In this document: piece by piece, positions 17,949-26,179 of the stretch | How the letters are laid out: every line of letters begins with the position of its first letter | Numbering within the stretch: position 1 is the first letter of the stretch | Assembly (NCBI GenBank): GCA_010672825.2 | Contig: JAAHFU020000002.1 | Location: 1,438,001 to 1,502,000, forward strand | Source: Leptolyngbya sp. SIO1E4 | Lineage (GTDB): Bacteria; Cyanobacteriota; Cyanobacteriia; Phormidesmidales; Phormidesmidaceae | Direction: 5' to 3' | Length of the DNA: 64,000 bases | Position numbers and translations under genes: made by a program | The notes under the pieces: model-generated | What the model saw: the letters and a program-made list of their open reading frames with translations, nothing else | What the model was told of the DNA's origin: nothing | Databases searched by the model: none

Positions 17949-18013
17949 CTGTCTTGTAGTAAGCATGCATACAAGACAGTAGTTTTCAAGGCAACCTCGA
18001 AAACTACTGTCTT
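17949..18013. promoter_or_regulatory. Two overlapping, mutually exclusive hairpins
   Basis: Three arms are visible. Arm 1 is CTGTCTTGTA (17949-17958). Arm 2 runs 17970-17987: its 5' part, TACAAGACAG, complements arm 1 over 10 bp. From 17973, AAGACAGTAGTTTTC complements arm 3, GAAAACTACTGTCTT (17999-18013), over 15 bp. Arm 2 can therefore pair with arm 1 or arm 3, but not fully with both. Both loops are 11 bases. It lies in the leader of the CPBP gene, 60-120 bases after the cyAbrB stop. It may act as an attenuator, a processing site or a nested palindromic repeat. Confidence 0.8.
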
Positions 18014-18071
18014 TACTCCGCCACGAAATTTTCCTAACTTGCCAGGTCAAATCTGGATAAGCAAAAAGGTA

Positions 18072-18455
18072 TTACTCGTCTTCGTTCTCATCATCAAGCT
18101 GGATCAAATGGATATGTTTGTATCCCAGCTTGATTTCGAACTCATCTCCAGACTTAAGCCCCATTTCTTGAGTGTAGGTAGATCCAATCACGATCTGACC
18201 GTTCTTATGAACACTCACTCGGTAGGTTGGCTCCCGGCCACGGCCATCTTTACCCTTGTCGGGGTCTAACATAATCCCCCGAGCTTCCAATAATCCGTCG
18301 TAGAAGCCCGTTACATCAACACGGATTTGTCCATCTTTAGTGACCGTGTAATAGCCGCACTCTCTCGCTTTTTCCCGCTTAGTTAAGTGGGATAGCTCTT
18401 TCACTCTCTGGAGTAGTGCCTTGCCAGTTAGCGCATCTACTTTCGTATTTGCCAT
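18072..18455 (-). CDS. cyAbrB-type transcriptional regulator
   Basis: cyAbrB proteins are conserved in cyanobacteria and control nitrogen and carbon metabolism, hydrogenase and other genes. They carry the AbrB-like DNA-binding domain at the C-terminus rather than the N-terminus. This 127-residue protein fits: LTGKALLQRVKELS and REKARECGYYTV in the N-terminal half, then YRVSVHKNGQIVIGSTYTQEMGLKSGDEFEIKLG, the swapped-hairpin SpoVT/AbrB fold, and an acidic tail ending DDENEDE. I cannot decide between the cyAbrB1 and cyAbrB2 subtypes. A GAGG lies 11 bases before the ATG. The leader contains three evenly spaced ATGCAT sites, which may be operator sites. Confidence 0.92.
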   Translation of the reverse strand: MANTKVDALTGKALLQRVKELSHLTKREKARECGYYTVTKDGQIRVDVTGFYDGLLEARGIMLDPDKGKDGRGREPTYRVSVHKNGQIVIGSTYTQEMGLKSGDEFEIKLGYKHIHLIQLDDENEDE

Positions 18456-18527
18456 TAGTGAGCAAACCTCGTCGTTACAGTCGTTGCCAAAGGAAATAGG
18501 AGCTTATGATGGTCGCTTACCAAGCGT

Positions 18528-18620
18528 TGAATGCATATAACTACCAATTGATTCATGAGCTACTGATAGATATGCATTCACATACAACATTGCTCTGACA
18601 AACCACATTATATGCATTCA
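18528..18620. promoter_or_regulatory. Three ATGCAT sites spaced 40-41 bp upstream of the cyAbrB gene
   Basis: TGAATGCATATA (18528-18539), ATATGCATTCA (18570-18580) and TATATGCATTCA (18609-18620) share a palindromic ATGCAT core. The first is the exact reverse complement of the third. Core starts are 18531, 18572 and 18612, so spacing is 41 and 40 bp, close to four helical turns. The array lies 75-165 bases upstream of the cyAbrB ATG, as expected for operators bound cooperatively on one DNA face. A fourth ATGCAT sits in the hairpin loop at 17965-17970. Confidence 0.7.
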
Positions 18621-18973
18621 TTCAGAATCTGAGCACCAAAATTATATTAGAAATTATACGATTACCAGAGGACTTTATAAATGTCAGAGAAATACAAGAT
18701 CAGATAAAACTGCTCCTCGGGTTTGTGATACGGTTTTCTGAAATGAACTTATCTTGTGGCGGGCATTAAGCAAATAAATAGGGCTTGTGTGATAGCGGAT
18801 AGCTGCGAGGTTCTATCGTCCTGAAGTTTTGCTCTGCCACTATGTATGATCCTCCAGGAAAATAGTCAGTGCGCTGTGTTAAACAAGTCTGTAGAGAAAG
18901 ATACGACTGCGGAATCCAGTCGGTTCAGACAGGCTCTGAGTGAGCAGAAACGCCCTAGAGGCTAGATTCCCTT

Positions 18974-19000
18974 AAATCACTCTAAAAAGCTGAGTGATTT
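18974..19000. repeat. 9-bp inverted repeat
   Basis: AAATCACTC (18974-18982) and GAGTGATTT (18992-19000) are exact reverse complements around a 9-base spacer. It could be a hairpin in a transcript or a protein-binding palindrome. Confidence 0.65.
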
Positions 19001-19490
19001 TAAATCCAGCTTCGGTAAATCTGTGCTGACGGCGAGGCATTCCCTTCAGTACCTCCTGCCTCAGCTTTTAGGAGACGTTGATTGAATATATTTTTTTGAT
19101 GCCTATCGTCATAAATCCTGAGAGCCTGTTTAGACAGTGCCTAGTTGTACAGCGCATCAAGTCAGAATGGCATCGTCGCTAGCAATATCCCGCAGCTACA
19201 CTCGAAGATTCTGATACTACACAACTATTTTGATTTAGCCAGACAAACCCAACGGCTGGCCAAACTCATTGTGTGATTCCCTAGGTTGAATTCATGCCGA
19301 AGAACTTGCAGATAATCTTAAGTGCGTGTAGCCCACCCTGACTTCTCGTTGTTGGCTACCTAGCTTGTCTAGCGGGTTGTTTCACCCATAACAAACGAGT
19401 TCACAACACGCTTTCTGCTGAAACTGAAGGTCTCTGGAGGAGATAGTTCCCGATTAGCGCTATCAATAAAGTCTTTATAATTATCTTTTC

Positions 19491-19528
19491 TACTGAGTAG
19501 AGCTTTAAGTACTGAGTAGAGCTTTAAG
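19491..19528. repeat. Perfect tandem duplication of 19 bp
   Basis: TACTGAGTAGAGCTTTAAG is present at 19491-19509 and repeated without change at 19510-19528. Replication slippage is the likely origin. Confidence 0.9.
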
Positions 19529-19863
19529 GCATCGGAGGATGCAGCAAACTGACTTTAACCCTTTTCTCTAGCTACTCGGTTCGTCAGAGACGGTCAATGC
19601 AGCAATTAACAGCTATTAAGCCTCAACACCACACTCATTCAGGAAATTCACTGATGACCTGACTTTTTCATAAGCGTTGCGATCAGGGTGCTTGTGACCT
19701 AATCATTGCATGAAGTTTGTGTGAAGAGGGCCCAGGGTCTGCTTGATTCGACTGTATGTCGCTGTAGTGTCGCCAAGACTTTGAACTCGACCCATTGGCC
19801 GAATTCCCTCGTGGCCTTGCAGCTCTGTTTATTTAACGGCTTCTTTCTGGCCGTGGTGAAGGA

Positions 19864-21339
19864 CTAAAGATGACTATCCCGGAGTAAAAGTTCAGCTAAC
19901 TGTCTCTTTGCTAAATGCCCTAAGGTTTGCATGGCTTGGTCTAATGTTTCTGACCAGGGAACTGCCGTATTCAGCCGAAAACAGTTGCCATAACACTTGC
20001 CAGAGGCTGAAAACATTACGCCTGGAGCAATGCCAATATGATGCTCTAAGGCCTCTCGATACAGCCGCAGGGTGTCAAACCCTTTTGGCATTTCTACCCA
20101 CAGCACATGGCCACCATTGGGGCGACTAACGCAGGTTTCTACGGGGAAATAGTCATAGATTGCCTGTTGCATACGGCTCATTTGAGCTTGGTAGGCACGG
20201 CGTAATTGGCGCAGATGGCGATCGTATCCGCCATTAGAAAGAAATGCCGAGACAGTTAGTTGAGGGGCAATGGCGGTGCCCAGATTAATGATGGATTTCA
20301 TTTTGGAAATCCTTGGATGGTAGCGCCCCCCGGCACACCACCCAACCCGCATCCCAGGGGATAAGGTCTTACTCACCGAGGAGCAATACAGCACTCGGTC
20401 TTCCGTATCAAATGCTTTGATCGCTTTAGGGCGGGTGCCTTCAAAATATAAATCTCCGTAGACGTCATCTTCGATTAAGGGAACGTCATACTGGTTGAAC
20501 AATTCCATTAACCGTTTCTTCTTGACATCTTTCATGCAGCTGCCGAGGGGGTTGCTGAAATTAGACACCAGCAGGCACGCTTTGACCTCTCCGTTTTGTA
20601 GCGCGTCTTCTAAATGTGGGAGACTAATGCCTTCACGGGGATGTGTGGGTAGGGTAAAGGCTTTGAGCTGTAGGGTTTTCATAGCTTCTAGCACCCCCAC
20701 ATAGGTGGGGGATTCAACCGCGATCGTGTCCCCTGGTTGAGTCAGAGCTTGCAAGGAAAGATAAATGGCTTCCATGGCTCCGTTGGTGACGACAAGCTGA
20801 TCTGGAGGGACAGAACAGCCTGCGTCTAACATCCGCTTGGCAAATTCTGAGCGCAGTATCTCACATCGCATCGGAGTGCCGTAGGCATGCGCTAATTCAG
20901 GATTTTCTCGTAGAATTCTGCCCGTCAAGCGATTGAGCTGCGCCAGAGGCAGGAGTTCCATGGCAGGCAGCGCTACGCCTAGCTGAGTCATGTTGGGATC
21001 CCGCATGGTGACAAAGATCTGAAAAGCCAGGTCAGTGTCGATCTCACAGGCTTGGCGGGGGGGCATCGTGAGTGCGGGTTCTTGGGGGAGGCTCAGGGCG
21101 GTTTTTTTGACGTAATAACCAGATTGAGGACGGGCCATAATGAGGCCCCTATCCTCTAGCAGACGATAGGCTTCTAGGACTGTTGAGGTACTGACAGAAA
21201 GCTGTTCGCGGAGTTTGCGCACGGAGGGTAAGCGATCGCCCGGTTTCAGAGTCCCTTCAGTGATCAGCCCCTGCAGACGGCTGGCAACTTGCTCGTACAA
21301 GATCTGATCGCGGGAAAGTTCGATAGGCGTAATATTCAT
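19864..21339 (-). CDS. MocR-type regulator: GntR DNA-binding domain fused to class I aminotransferase fold
   Basis: The 491-residue protein has an N-terminal GntR winged helix (DQILYEQVASRLQGLI, GDRLPSVRKLREQLSVSTSTVLEAYRLLEDRGLI; about residues 10-75). It is followed by a PLP-dependent aminotransferase domain with VTNGAMEAIYLSLQAL, EDDVYGDLYFEG and a SSVSKTLSPGMRVGW segment holding the PLP lysine. MocR proteins sense PLP or amino compounds and regulate a nearby operon; PdxR and GabR are examples. The frame begins at a TTG at 21369, but the ATG at 21339 with an upstream AGG is better. A 260-bp spacer separates it from the divergent small gene at 21608, a possible target. Confidence 0.88.
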   Translation of the reverse strand: MNITPIELSRDQILYEQVASRLQGLITEGTLKPGDRLPSVRKLREQLSVSTSTVLEAYRLLEDRGLIMARPQSGYYVKKTALSLPQEPALTMPPRQACEIDTDLAFQIFVTMRDPNMTQLGVALPAMELLPLAQLNRLTGRILRENPELAHAYGTPMRCEILRSEFAKRMLDAGCSVPPDQLVVTNGAMEAIYLSLQALTQPGDTIAVESPTYVGVLEAMKTLQLKAFTLPTHPREGISLPHLEDALQNGEVKACLLVSNFSNPLGSCMKDVKKKRLMELFNQYDVPLIEDDVYGDLYFEGTRPKAIKAFDTEDRVLYCSSVSKTLSPGMRVGWCAGGRYHPRISKMKSIINLGTAIAPQLTVSAFLSNGGYDRHLRQLRRAYQAQMSRMQQAIYDYFPVETCVSRPNGGHVLWVEMPKGFDTLRLYREALEHHIGIAPGVMFSASGKCYGNCFRLNTAVPWSETLDQAMQTLGHLAKRQLAELLLRDSHL

Positions 21340-21607
21340 AGAAATGACCTGGGAGAGTGGAGAAAGCAACCGTCGCAGAAATTCACCTGATCACTGATTT
21401 GCCCGTGCAGAGACGGAGAGAGAGGGAGGCTGTTGTTGGGAGAAGGCAATACAGTTGAGGCGTGTTTTGACCAGAACAGTTGTAAAAAAGCAAACTGTTA
21501 CCGAGACAATTTACCGCAACTGCCTCTGTTCGGATAGCGGATTGTTGAGGAAAATTTAACTATGCCGAATCGATTCGTGCTGCCCTTGACCTTGAGAGGA
21601 CAGCTCC

Positions 21608-21967
21608 ATGAAACCCAACGATATTTACGCGCAGCTCGAGCTTATTCCAACTGATTTCGATCGCTCTAAGGCAGTGAATGATCTCTATGCCCAGTTAGAG
21701 TTCATGCCGGCTGATTTAGAGGCATCCAAGACTACGGATGTCTCTAAGCTCGCCCGGATATGGAGACAAGCTGTGACGGGGCTAGGCCAAATTGGTCACT
21801 CACTCCTGAATTATTTTTGTGGTTCGATGGAGCCCCGCATTTTAACGAAGCGCGATCGCCAAGGAGATGTTTACTTTGTGGCCTATGACCCTGTCAGCAA
21901 CCAGCGTTGCACCTTTAACTCAGAAGGCGCCCTGCGCAGCTGGTTAGATCAGCGCTATTATCATTAG
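21608..21967 (+). CDS. Conserved-looking small protein with internal N-terminal repeat
   Basis: This 119-residue protein is preceded by GAGAGGA, a good ribosome binding site. I do not recognise the family. Its first 45 residues contain two similar copies of a motif: DIYAQLELIPTDFDRSKA and, 23 residues later, DLYAQLEFMPADLEASKT. This suggests a duplicated helical or strand unit. The C-terminal half (ILTKRDRQGDVYFVAYDPVSN, then SEGALRSWLDQRYY) looks like a small folded domain. It is divergent from the MocR regulator, which could control it. Function unknown. Confidence 0.65.
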   Translation: MKPNDIYAQLELIPTDFDRSKAVNDLYAQLEFMPADLEASKTTDVSKLARIWRQAVTGLGQIGHSLLNYFCGSMEPRILTKRDRQGDVYFVAYDPVSNQRCTFNSEGALRSWLDQRYYH

Positions 21968-22039
21968 CGCCTTGCCAGATGAGTTGCTATGGTGAGCGGC
22001 TATGGCCACTGGCAACAACTCCTTGAGGATGGAACGTGA

Positions 22040-22591
22040 GTGATTGTAGCTATGCAGGTTGACATTACGACCTGGTATTTAGAGATGCTCGATTCGGGAC
22101 AGTTGCGTCCAAAGCGGATCGAGCATCCTCATATGACTATTCAACGAGCAGAGCACCCTTGTCCAGAATTCAGCCGTTTTCTCTACGCCAGCGTGGGGGG
22201 AAACTGGTACTGGTGCGATCGCCTTTCTTGGACCCATGAGCGCTGGCTAGCCTACCTAGATCGCCCGGCTGTGGAAACCTGGGTGGCCTATGTGGCGGGA
22301 ACGCCGGCTGGCTTTATCGAATTAGAGGCCCAACCGAAAGACAATGTCGAAATTGCCTGCTTTGGACTGTTGCCTCAGTTCATTGGGCAGGGCTTGGGCG
22401 GTTATTTGCTGACTAAGGGCACGCAGCGAGCCTGGGAAATGGGGGCAAACCGAGTGTGGGTTCACACCTGCAGCCTGGATGGCCCCTATGCTTTCAAAAA
22501 TTACCAGTCACGGGGATTCATGCTCTACGACACCCAAATATCGGCCGCAGAACTGCCAGAGCATCCCCTGGGCCCCTGGCCAGGCGCTTAA
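22040..22591 (+). CDS. GNAT family N-acetyltransferase
   Basis: GNAT enzymes transfer an acetyl group from acetyl-CoA to amines. The 183-residue product contains the acetyl-CoA-binding core around LLPQFIGQGLGGYLLTKGTQRAWEMGANRVWVHTC, with QGLGG matching the (Q/R)xxGx(G/A) pyrophosphate loop. A typical preceding beta-bulge strand (GFIELEAQ) and the final YQSRGFM complete the fold. The substrate is unknown. A GTG start at 22040 lies 11 bases after GAGG; the alternative ATG at 22052 has no close ribosome binding site. Confidence 0.85.
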   Translation: MIVAMQVDITTWYLEMLDSGQLRPKRIEHPHMTIQRAEHPCPEFSRFLYASVGGNWYWCDRLSWTHERWLAYLDRPAVETWVAYVAGTPAGFIELEAQPKDNVEIACFGLLPQFIGQGLGGYLLTKGTQRAWEMGANRVWVHTCSLDGPYAFKNYQSRGFMLYDTQISAAELPEHPLGPWPGA

Positions 22592-22610
22592 TTCGGCAGC
22601 CCATAACACA

Positions 22611-22657
22611 AGGCAGAAAGCAGAAGGCAGAAGGCAACAATCACAACCTTGCTGCAT
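22611..22657 (-). repeat. Dispersed GCAGAAGGC-type repeat, copy 1 (inverted)
   Basis: The plus strand reads AGGCAGAAAGCAGAAGGC with AGAAGGC heptamers, then CAACCTTGCTGCAT. Read on the minus strand it aligns with the copies at 54404-54446 and 60822-60866: GCAGCAAGG, a TTGAT-like segment, then TTCTGCCTTCTG. Short tandem heptamer repeats of this kind are typical of intergenic DNA in filamentous cyanobacteria. Confidence 0.75.
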
Positions 22658-22692
22658 GAGGGTGCCAGGAAAATTGATGGGCGGAGGTTGGG

Positions 22693-24288
22693 TTAGGGCA
22701 GGTAAAACTCTAGGGCGTTAGCGTCTAAACAGGCGTCTTCTGGAAAGGACTGCGGGCTGTGAATGAAGCGATCGAACAGAGTCGCTGCGCAAGCGTTGTC
22801 AGGCCAGAGTTGTCCATGGGAGCCATTCGCGAACGTGTAGCTGTAAGCGGTGCTGAGGGTGGGCAAAACCTGGGGTAGTAGACTGGGAGGGGTAGCAGGG
22901 TCAAACTGCCCAGATAACAGTAGCGTAGGCAACTCGCTGACGACGGGGATATCTACGCTCGGGGGCAGGGGGGCGATGTTGAGGCGATCGCAGGTAATTA
23001 AATACTGACGGGTATCGAGATAGCTATAGCCCTGGGCAATCACCCCCGTTTCGGCAAGCCCTACGTCTGCCATGGCAAAGTCAGCATCCTCAGCGCATAC
23101 CACAGCAAAATGCATGAGCAAGGCAAAGGCATCCCCCGACTGCAGCGACAGCCCAAATCCATTGCTTAACAAGTCTGTACGGCCTTGCTCGATCGAGTCT
23201 ACCAAGAAGGGCCAAAGCACGAGCCCCTGAGGATCATAAAGACTATCCACCAGAACCGTACTCAATAAATCACCGTTTACCGGCACTTCAGAGAACGCCT
23301 CTGTGCTGGCTTCTCCAAACAGGGGGGAGAGGGTCACGCTAAGGGGGCGCTGTTGTAAATCGCGATAGAGGCGCTCTACCCTCTGCTGCAAATTCGGATA
23401 GGCAGCATGGCAATTAGCATTGTTGGCACAGGCAGCAAACACCTGGTCGAGCACTTGCTGCTTAAGGTGAGCTTGATCTACCCCCCAGTTACTAGAAAGG
23501 GGAAACACGCCGTCTAGAATGACACTCCGCAGCATGTCTGGATAGCGGGCCATCAGGTGCTGGCCCAGCATGGTGCCGTAGGAGGCGCCATAAAAGTTGA
23601 TTTGGTCGTACCCCAATGCGAGTCGAATGTCATCGATATCCGCTGCGATTTCCAAGCTGTTGAATACGGATAAATCCCAATTTTGCTGCTCCCATTCTTG
23701 AGCACAGGCCTCAATTGCCGTTGCGATCGCCTCGGCAGTTTGCTCAACCGATGCCCCCATTTGAGCTGACCGAACGCGGGCATCGCTGTAATCAGAACAG
23801 GTCAAATAAGGGCGAGTGTATTCTGTGCCGCGCTGATCAAAAAAGACGAGATCCCGATCTTGGTTCGGCAAGGCAAACCAGCCGGGTTGAAATCTCTGAC
23901 CAAAATCGGCAAAGGCCATGACGGATCCCCCCGGGCCGCCCTGGGCAAAAAATACAGGATCAGGCTGCCCAGGAGAGGTCTGACTTTCGAAAACTAAAAC
24001 GCCCAGATGCAAGGTTTGCCCACCCGCCTGGCTGCGATCTGCAGGCACCACCACATAGCCACAGCGGTGGGGAACTGTCTCACTGACCTGAATAAAGCAA
24101 GACTCTAGAGATTCGAATCGAGGCAGGTCGGCATAATGCTCGACCGGTACCGGATCTGGAATTTCACCGGGAGTGTGAGGCGCTGCAGCAGGGGTAGGTT
24201 GAGCTTGTCCAGGAGATAGGAATTTGCAGGCGATCGCGACAACCGCCCCCAAGACGGCCCAGCCCATCTGAGCTTTAGAATTGATCAT
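22693..24288 (-). CDS. Secreted alpha/beta hydrolase, TAP-like (proline iminopeptidase/tripeptidyl aminopeptidase type)
   Basis: The 531-residue protein has a signal peptide (hydrophobic MGWAVLGAVVAIACKF, then AQPTPA), so it acts outside the cytoplasm. The catalytic serine is in NFYGASYGTMLGQHL, with the oxyanion-hole segment FFAQGGPGGS and FFDQRGTEYT upstream. The C-terminal part supplies the acid (SGQFDPATPP) and histidine (GSHGQLWPD). This arrangement is seen in the SchA/TAP family of secreted peptidases and esterases. Several cysteines may form disulphides. It begins only 3 bp after the stop of the CNT transporter gene, so the two are probably co-translated. The substrate is uncertain. 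Confidence 0.82.
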   Translation of the reverse strand: MINSKAQMGWAVLGAVVAIACKFLSPGQAQPTPAAAPHTPGEIPDPVPVEHYADLPRFESLESCFIQVSETVPHRCGYVVVPADRSQAGGQTLHLGVLVFESQTSPGQPDPVFFAQGGPGGSVMAFADFGQRFQPGWFALPNQDRDLVFFDQRGTEYTRPYLTCSDYSDARVRSAQMGASVEQTAEAIATAIEACAQEWEQQNWDLSVFNSLEIAADIDDIRLALGYDQINFYGASYGTMLGQHLMARYPDMLRSVILDGVFPLSSNWGVDQAHLKQQVLDQVFAACANNANCHAAYPNLQQRVERLYRDLQQRPLSVTLSPLFGEASTEAFSEVPVNGDLLSTVLVDSLYDPQGLVLWPFLVDSIEQGRTDLLSNGFGLSLQSGDAFALLMHFAVVCAEDADFAMADVGLAETGVIAQGYSYLDTRQYLITCDRLNIAPLPPSVDIPVVSELPTLLLSGQFDPATPPSLLPQVLPTLSTAYSYTFANGSHGQLWPDNACAATLFDRFIHSPQSFPEDACLDANALEFYLP

Positions 24289-24291
24289 GCA

Positions 24292-25704
24292 TTATCGGCC
24301 CAGAACAGCCGTCCCTTCGAAGAAATACAATCCGGCGACACAGCCCGTCATCAGGGTTGCCAGGGTTCCTGCCCACAGGGCTTTCCACGCCAAAGTACTA
24401 ATGTCTTTACTGCGGGAGGGCACTAACCCGGATAACCCACCGACAAAGATGCCTACAGAGGGAACATGGGCAAATCCGCACAGCACATAGCTGATGATGA
24501 CGAGGGCGCGATCGCTCAAGGCGCCTTCAGCGGACAAATCAGCCAAGGCAATGTAAGGCGGAATGGCTGTTTTTAGCAGTCGTTGTCCAATCAATACTGA
24601 AGCGGTCCACAGCTCATTCCAATCGAGGGATACCCCTGTTAGGAAGGTGAGCGGTAGGAAGATGGCACCTGTAATGTTATCCAGGGTGATGACACTAAAG
24701 GCAATGCCCATCCACCGAAGTACGACAAAATCGCTGCCCTGCAAAGATGCCAGAGATGTAAACACCAGGTTCAATAACGCCACCAAGCCCAAAATCGCAA
24801 TCAGCGAGGCGGCAATGCCCACCGCCATTTTGACCCCATCCAAGGCGCCTACAATCAGGGCATCCATTGGGGTCTTGGCGTCTTCTTCAAGTTCCGCTAA
24901 CTCTGGTACATGCCCCAGGGTTTCAGGTTCCGCCTTCTCTGGCACCAGAATTTTGGCCATTATAAACGCTGCGGGGATCGTCAACACCGAAGCAGACATC
25001 AAGTGACCCGCAATGGCCGGAAACGTACCCCGTAAATATCCCGCATAAAGGCCCAACACCGTCGATGCAATGGACCCAAAGCAAGAGGCCAGAATTGCGC
25101 AGAGTTCACTGCGGGTCATCTTAAGCAAGAACGGTTTGATGGCGATCGCTGACTCAATGCCGACAAAAATATTGGCTGCCCCGGCTAACGCCTCTGCCCC
25201 GCTAATGTTCATCACCACGCGGAAGAACTTAGCAAATACCCGCACAATGGGCTGAATGATCCCCAGGTTGTAGAGTAAGTTGAAGATAGCTGCAAAAAAG
25301 ATGACTTGGGGGAGCCCCCGCAAAGCAAAGATATAGCCTAAGCCCAAGTTATCGGCCCCCAAGCGATCGCCCGGCACCGGAGTGAAAGGAGGCGTCAGAG
25401 CCCGGGCAATCCAGCGGCCAGCGCCCTGCGGCCCCACTGATGCTGTTAAGTCAGGCACCAAAATCGGACCAAACAAAAACCGAGAACCTGCATCTGAAGC
25501 GTCGATTAAGGCATTAAGTAGGCCGCTGAGCCAAACCACAATGTCGCGGGTTAGGGGAAACCGGAAAATAAATAATCCCAGAACAAGCTGAATGCCAATT
25601 CCCCAAAAAATTAGACTCCAAGGCACTCGCCTGCGGTCTTCTGATCCCGACCAGGCCGCCAGGCATAAACCGGCCATTCCCACCAGTGAAAGTAAGTTGA
25701 GCAT
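24292..25704 (-). CDS. Concentrative nucleoside transporter (CNT/NupC family)
   Basis: CNT carriers import nucleosides by ion symport across the cytoplasmic membrane. The 470-residue product has numerous hydrophobic segments and the family blocks GAEALAGAANIFVGIESAIAIKPFL, MTRSELCAILASCFGSIASTVLGLYAGYL and the later TVLTIPAAF-like segment. The C-terminal region (CGFAHVPSVGIFVGGL) matches the conserved gate domain. The length is slightly above the bacterial norm of about 400-420. The ATG at 25704 is the only good start. The hydrolase gene follows immediately. Ribokinase is encoded divergently about 0.5 kb away, consistent with nucleoside salvage. Confidence 0.88.
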   Translation of the reverse strand: MLNLLSLVGMAGLCLAAWSGSEDRRRVPWSLIFWGIGIQLVLGLFIFRFPLTRDIVVWLSGLLNALIDASDAGSRFLFGPILVPDLTASVGPQGAGRWIARALTPPFTPVPGDRLGADNLGLGYIFALRGLPQVIFFAAIFNLLYNLGIIQPIVRVFAKFFRVVMNISGAEALAGAANIFVGIESAIAIKPFLLKMTRSELCAILASCFGSIASTVLGLYAGYLRGTFPAIAGHLMSASVLTIPAAFIMAKILVPEKAEPETLGHVPELAELEEDAKTPMDALIVGALDGVKMAVGIAASLIAILGLVALLNLVFTSLASLQGSDFVVLRWMGIAFSVITLDNITGAIFLPLTFLTGVSLDWNELWTASVLIGQRLLKTAIPPYIALADLSAEGALSDRALVIISYVLCGFAHVPSVGIFVGGLSGLVPSRSKDISTLAWKALWAGTLATLMTGCVAGLYFFEGTAVLGR

Positions 25705-25718
25705 GCAGCACTATCCTC

Positions 25719-25760
25719 TTCCCACTGTTCTTGCCATGCTTCCCACTGTTCTCGCCATGA
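25719..25760. repeat. Imperfect tandem repeat of 21 bp before the CNT gene
   Basis: TTCCCACTGTTCTTGCCATGC (25719-25739) is followed directly by the same unit with two changes (25740-25760). It lies 15-56 bases upstream of the CNT start codon, within its promoter or leader. Confidence 0.75.
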
Positions 25761-25898
25761 TTTTACAGGTGTAAGTAGTCTATGAACCGCCATAACCTTA
25801 CTGTGTACAACCCGTTATGACGACGACCCTTTAAACTTTGATACGCATTGCTGATTTCCCACTCATAATTGGGAAAGTGCTGTTGCTCCTTGGTTTTT

Positions 25899-26171
25899 AT
25901 GAATCCTTTCTCTCCTGTGCCGCCCAAATGGGCTGAGCCTGCTGTTCATGCCCATCAATTTTGTTGTCCTCACTGTGGTGCAACAGCCACAAAAGCTAAG
26001 GCCGTGTGGATTAATCGGCGATCGCCGGTTTATACCGAAAATCATCGTCGCAAGTGGCAAGAGTTTTACCAGTGTGGAGAGTGTGAAACAGCCTGGTGGG
26101 CTTGGAGTAGCGATCGCCCCCCCACAGAGTGGAGCGGTCGGGTCTCAGAAGAAGAGTCATCAGAGGACTAA
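25899..26171 (+). CDS. Small zinc-ribbon protein, unknown
   Basis: From the ATG at 25899 the product is 90 residues with two CxxC pairs (CPHC in the first half and CGEC in YQCGECETAWW). These are spaced as in a zinc ribbon that may bind nucleic acid or stabilise a small domain. The frame can be extended to a TTG at 25869, but no Shine-Dalgarno supports that. Ribokinase starts 8 bp after this stop, so the two probably form one transcript. I do not recognise a named family. Confidence 0.65.
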   Translation: MNPFSPVPPKWAEPAVHAHQFCCPHCGATATKAKAVWINRRSPVYTENHRRKWQEFYQCGECETAWWAWSSDRPPTEWSGRVSEEESSED

Positions 26172-26179
26172 CCTGCACC

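Larger units (their letters stand above)
18456..19863. other. Long intergenic region, 1408 bp, without recognisable genes
   Basis: No reading frame of note in either direction fits a gene, although the stretch is long. Structures seen are the three ATGCAT sites at 18528-18620 and a 9-bp inverted repeat, AAATCACTC at 18974-18982 with GAGTGATTT at 18992-19000. There is also a T-rich run near 19088-19097 after a weak CTCCT/AGGAG pairing, and a tandem duplication at 19491-19528. It may contain the cyAbrB promoter, a small RNA, or decayed sequence. Confidence 0.6.

Noticed and set aside
18840-19110. tRNA, 6S RNA or other standard RNA gene in the long spacer
   Set aside because: No tRNA T-loop motif, acceptor pairing or 6S-like closing stem was recognised.
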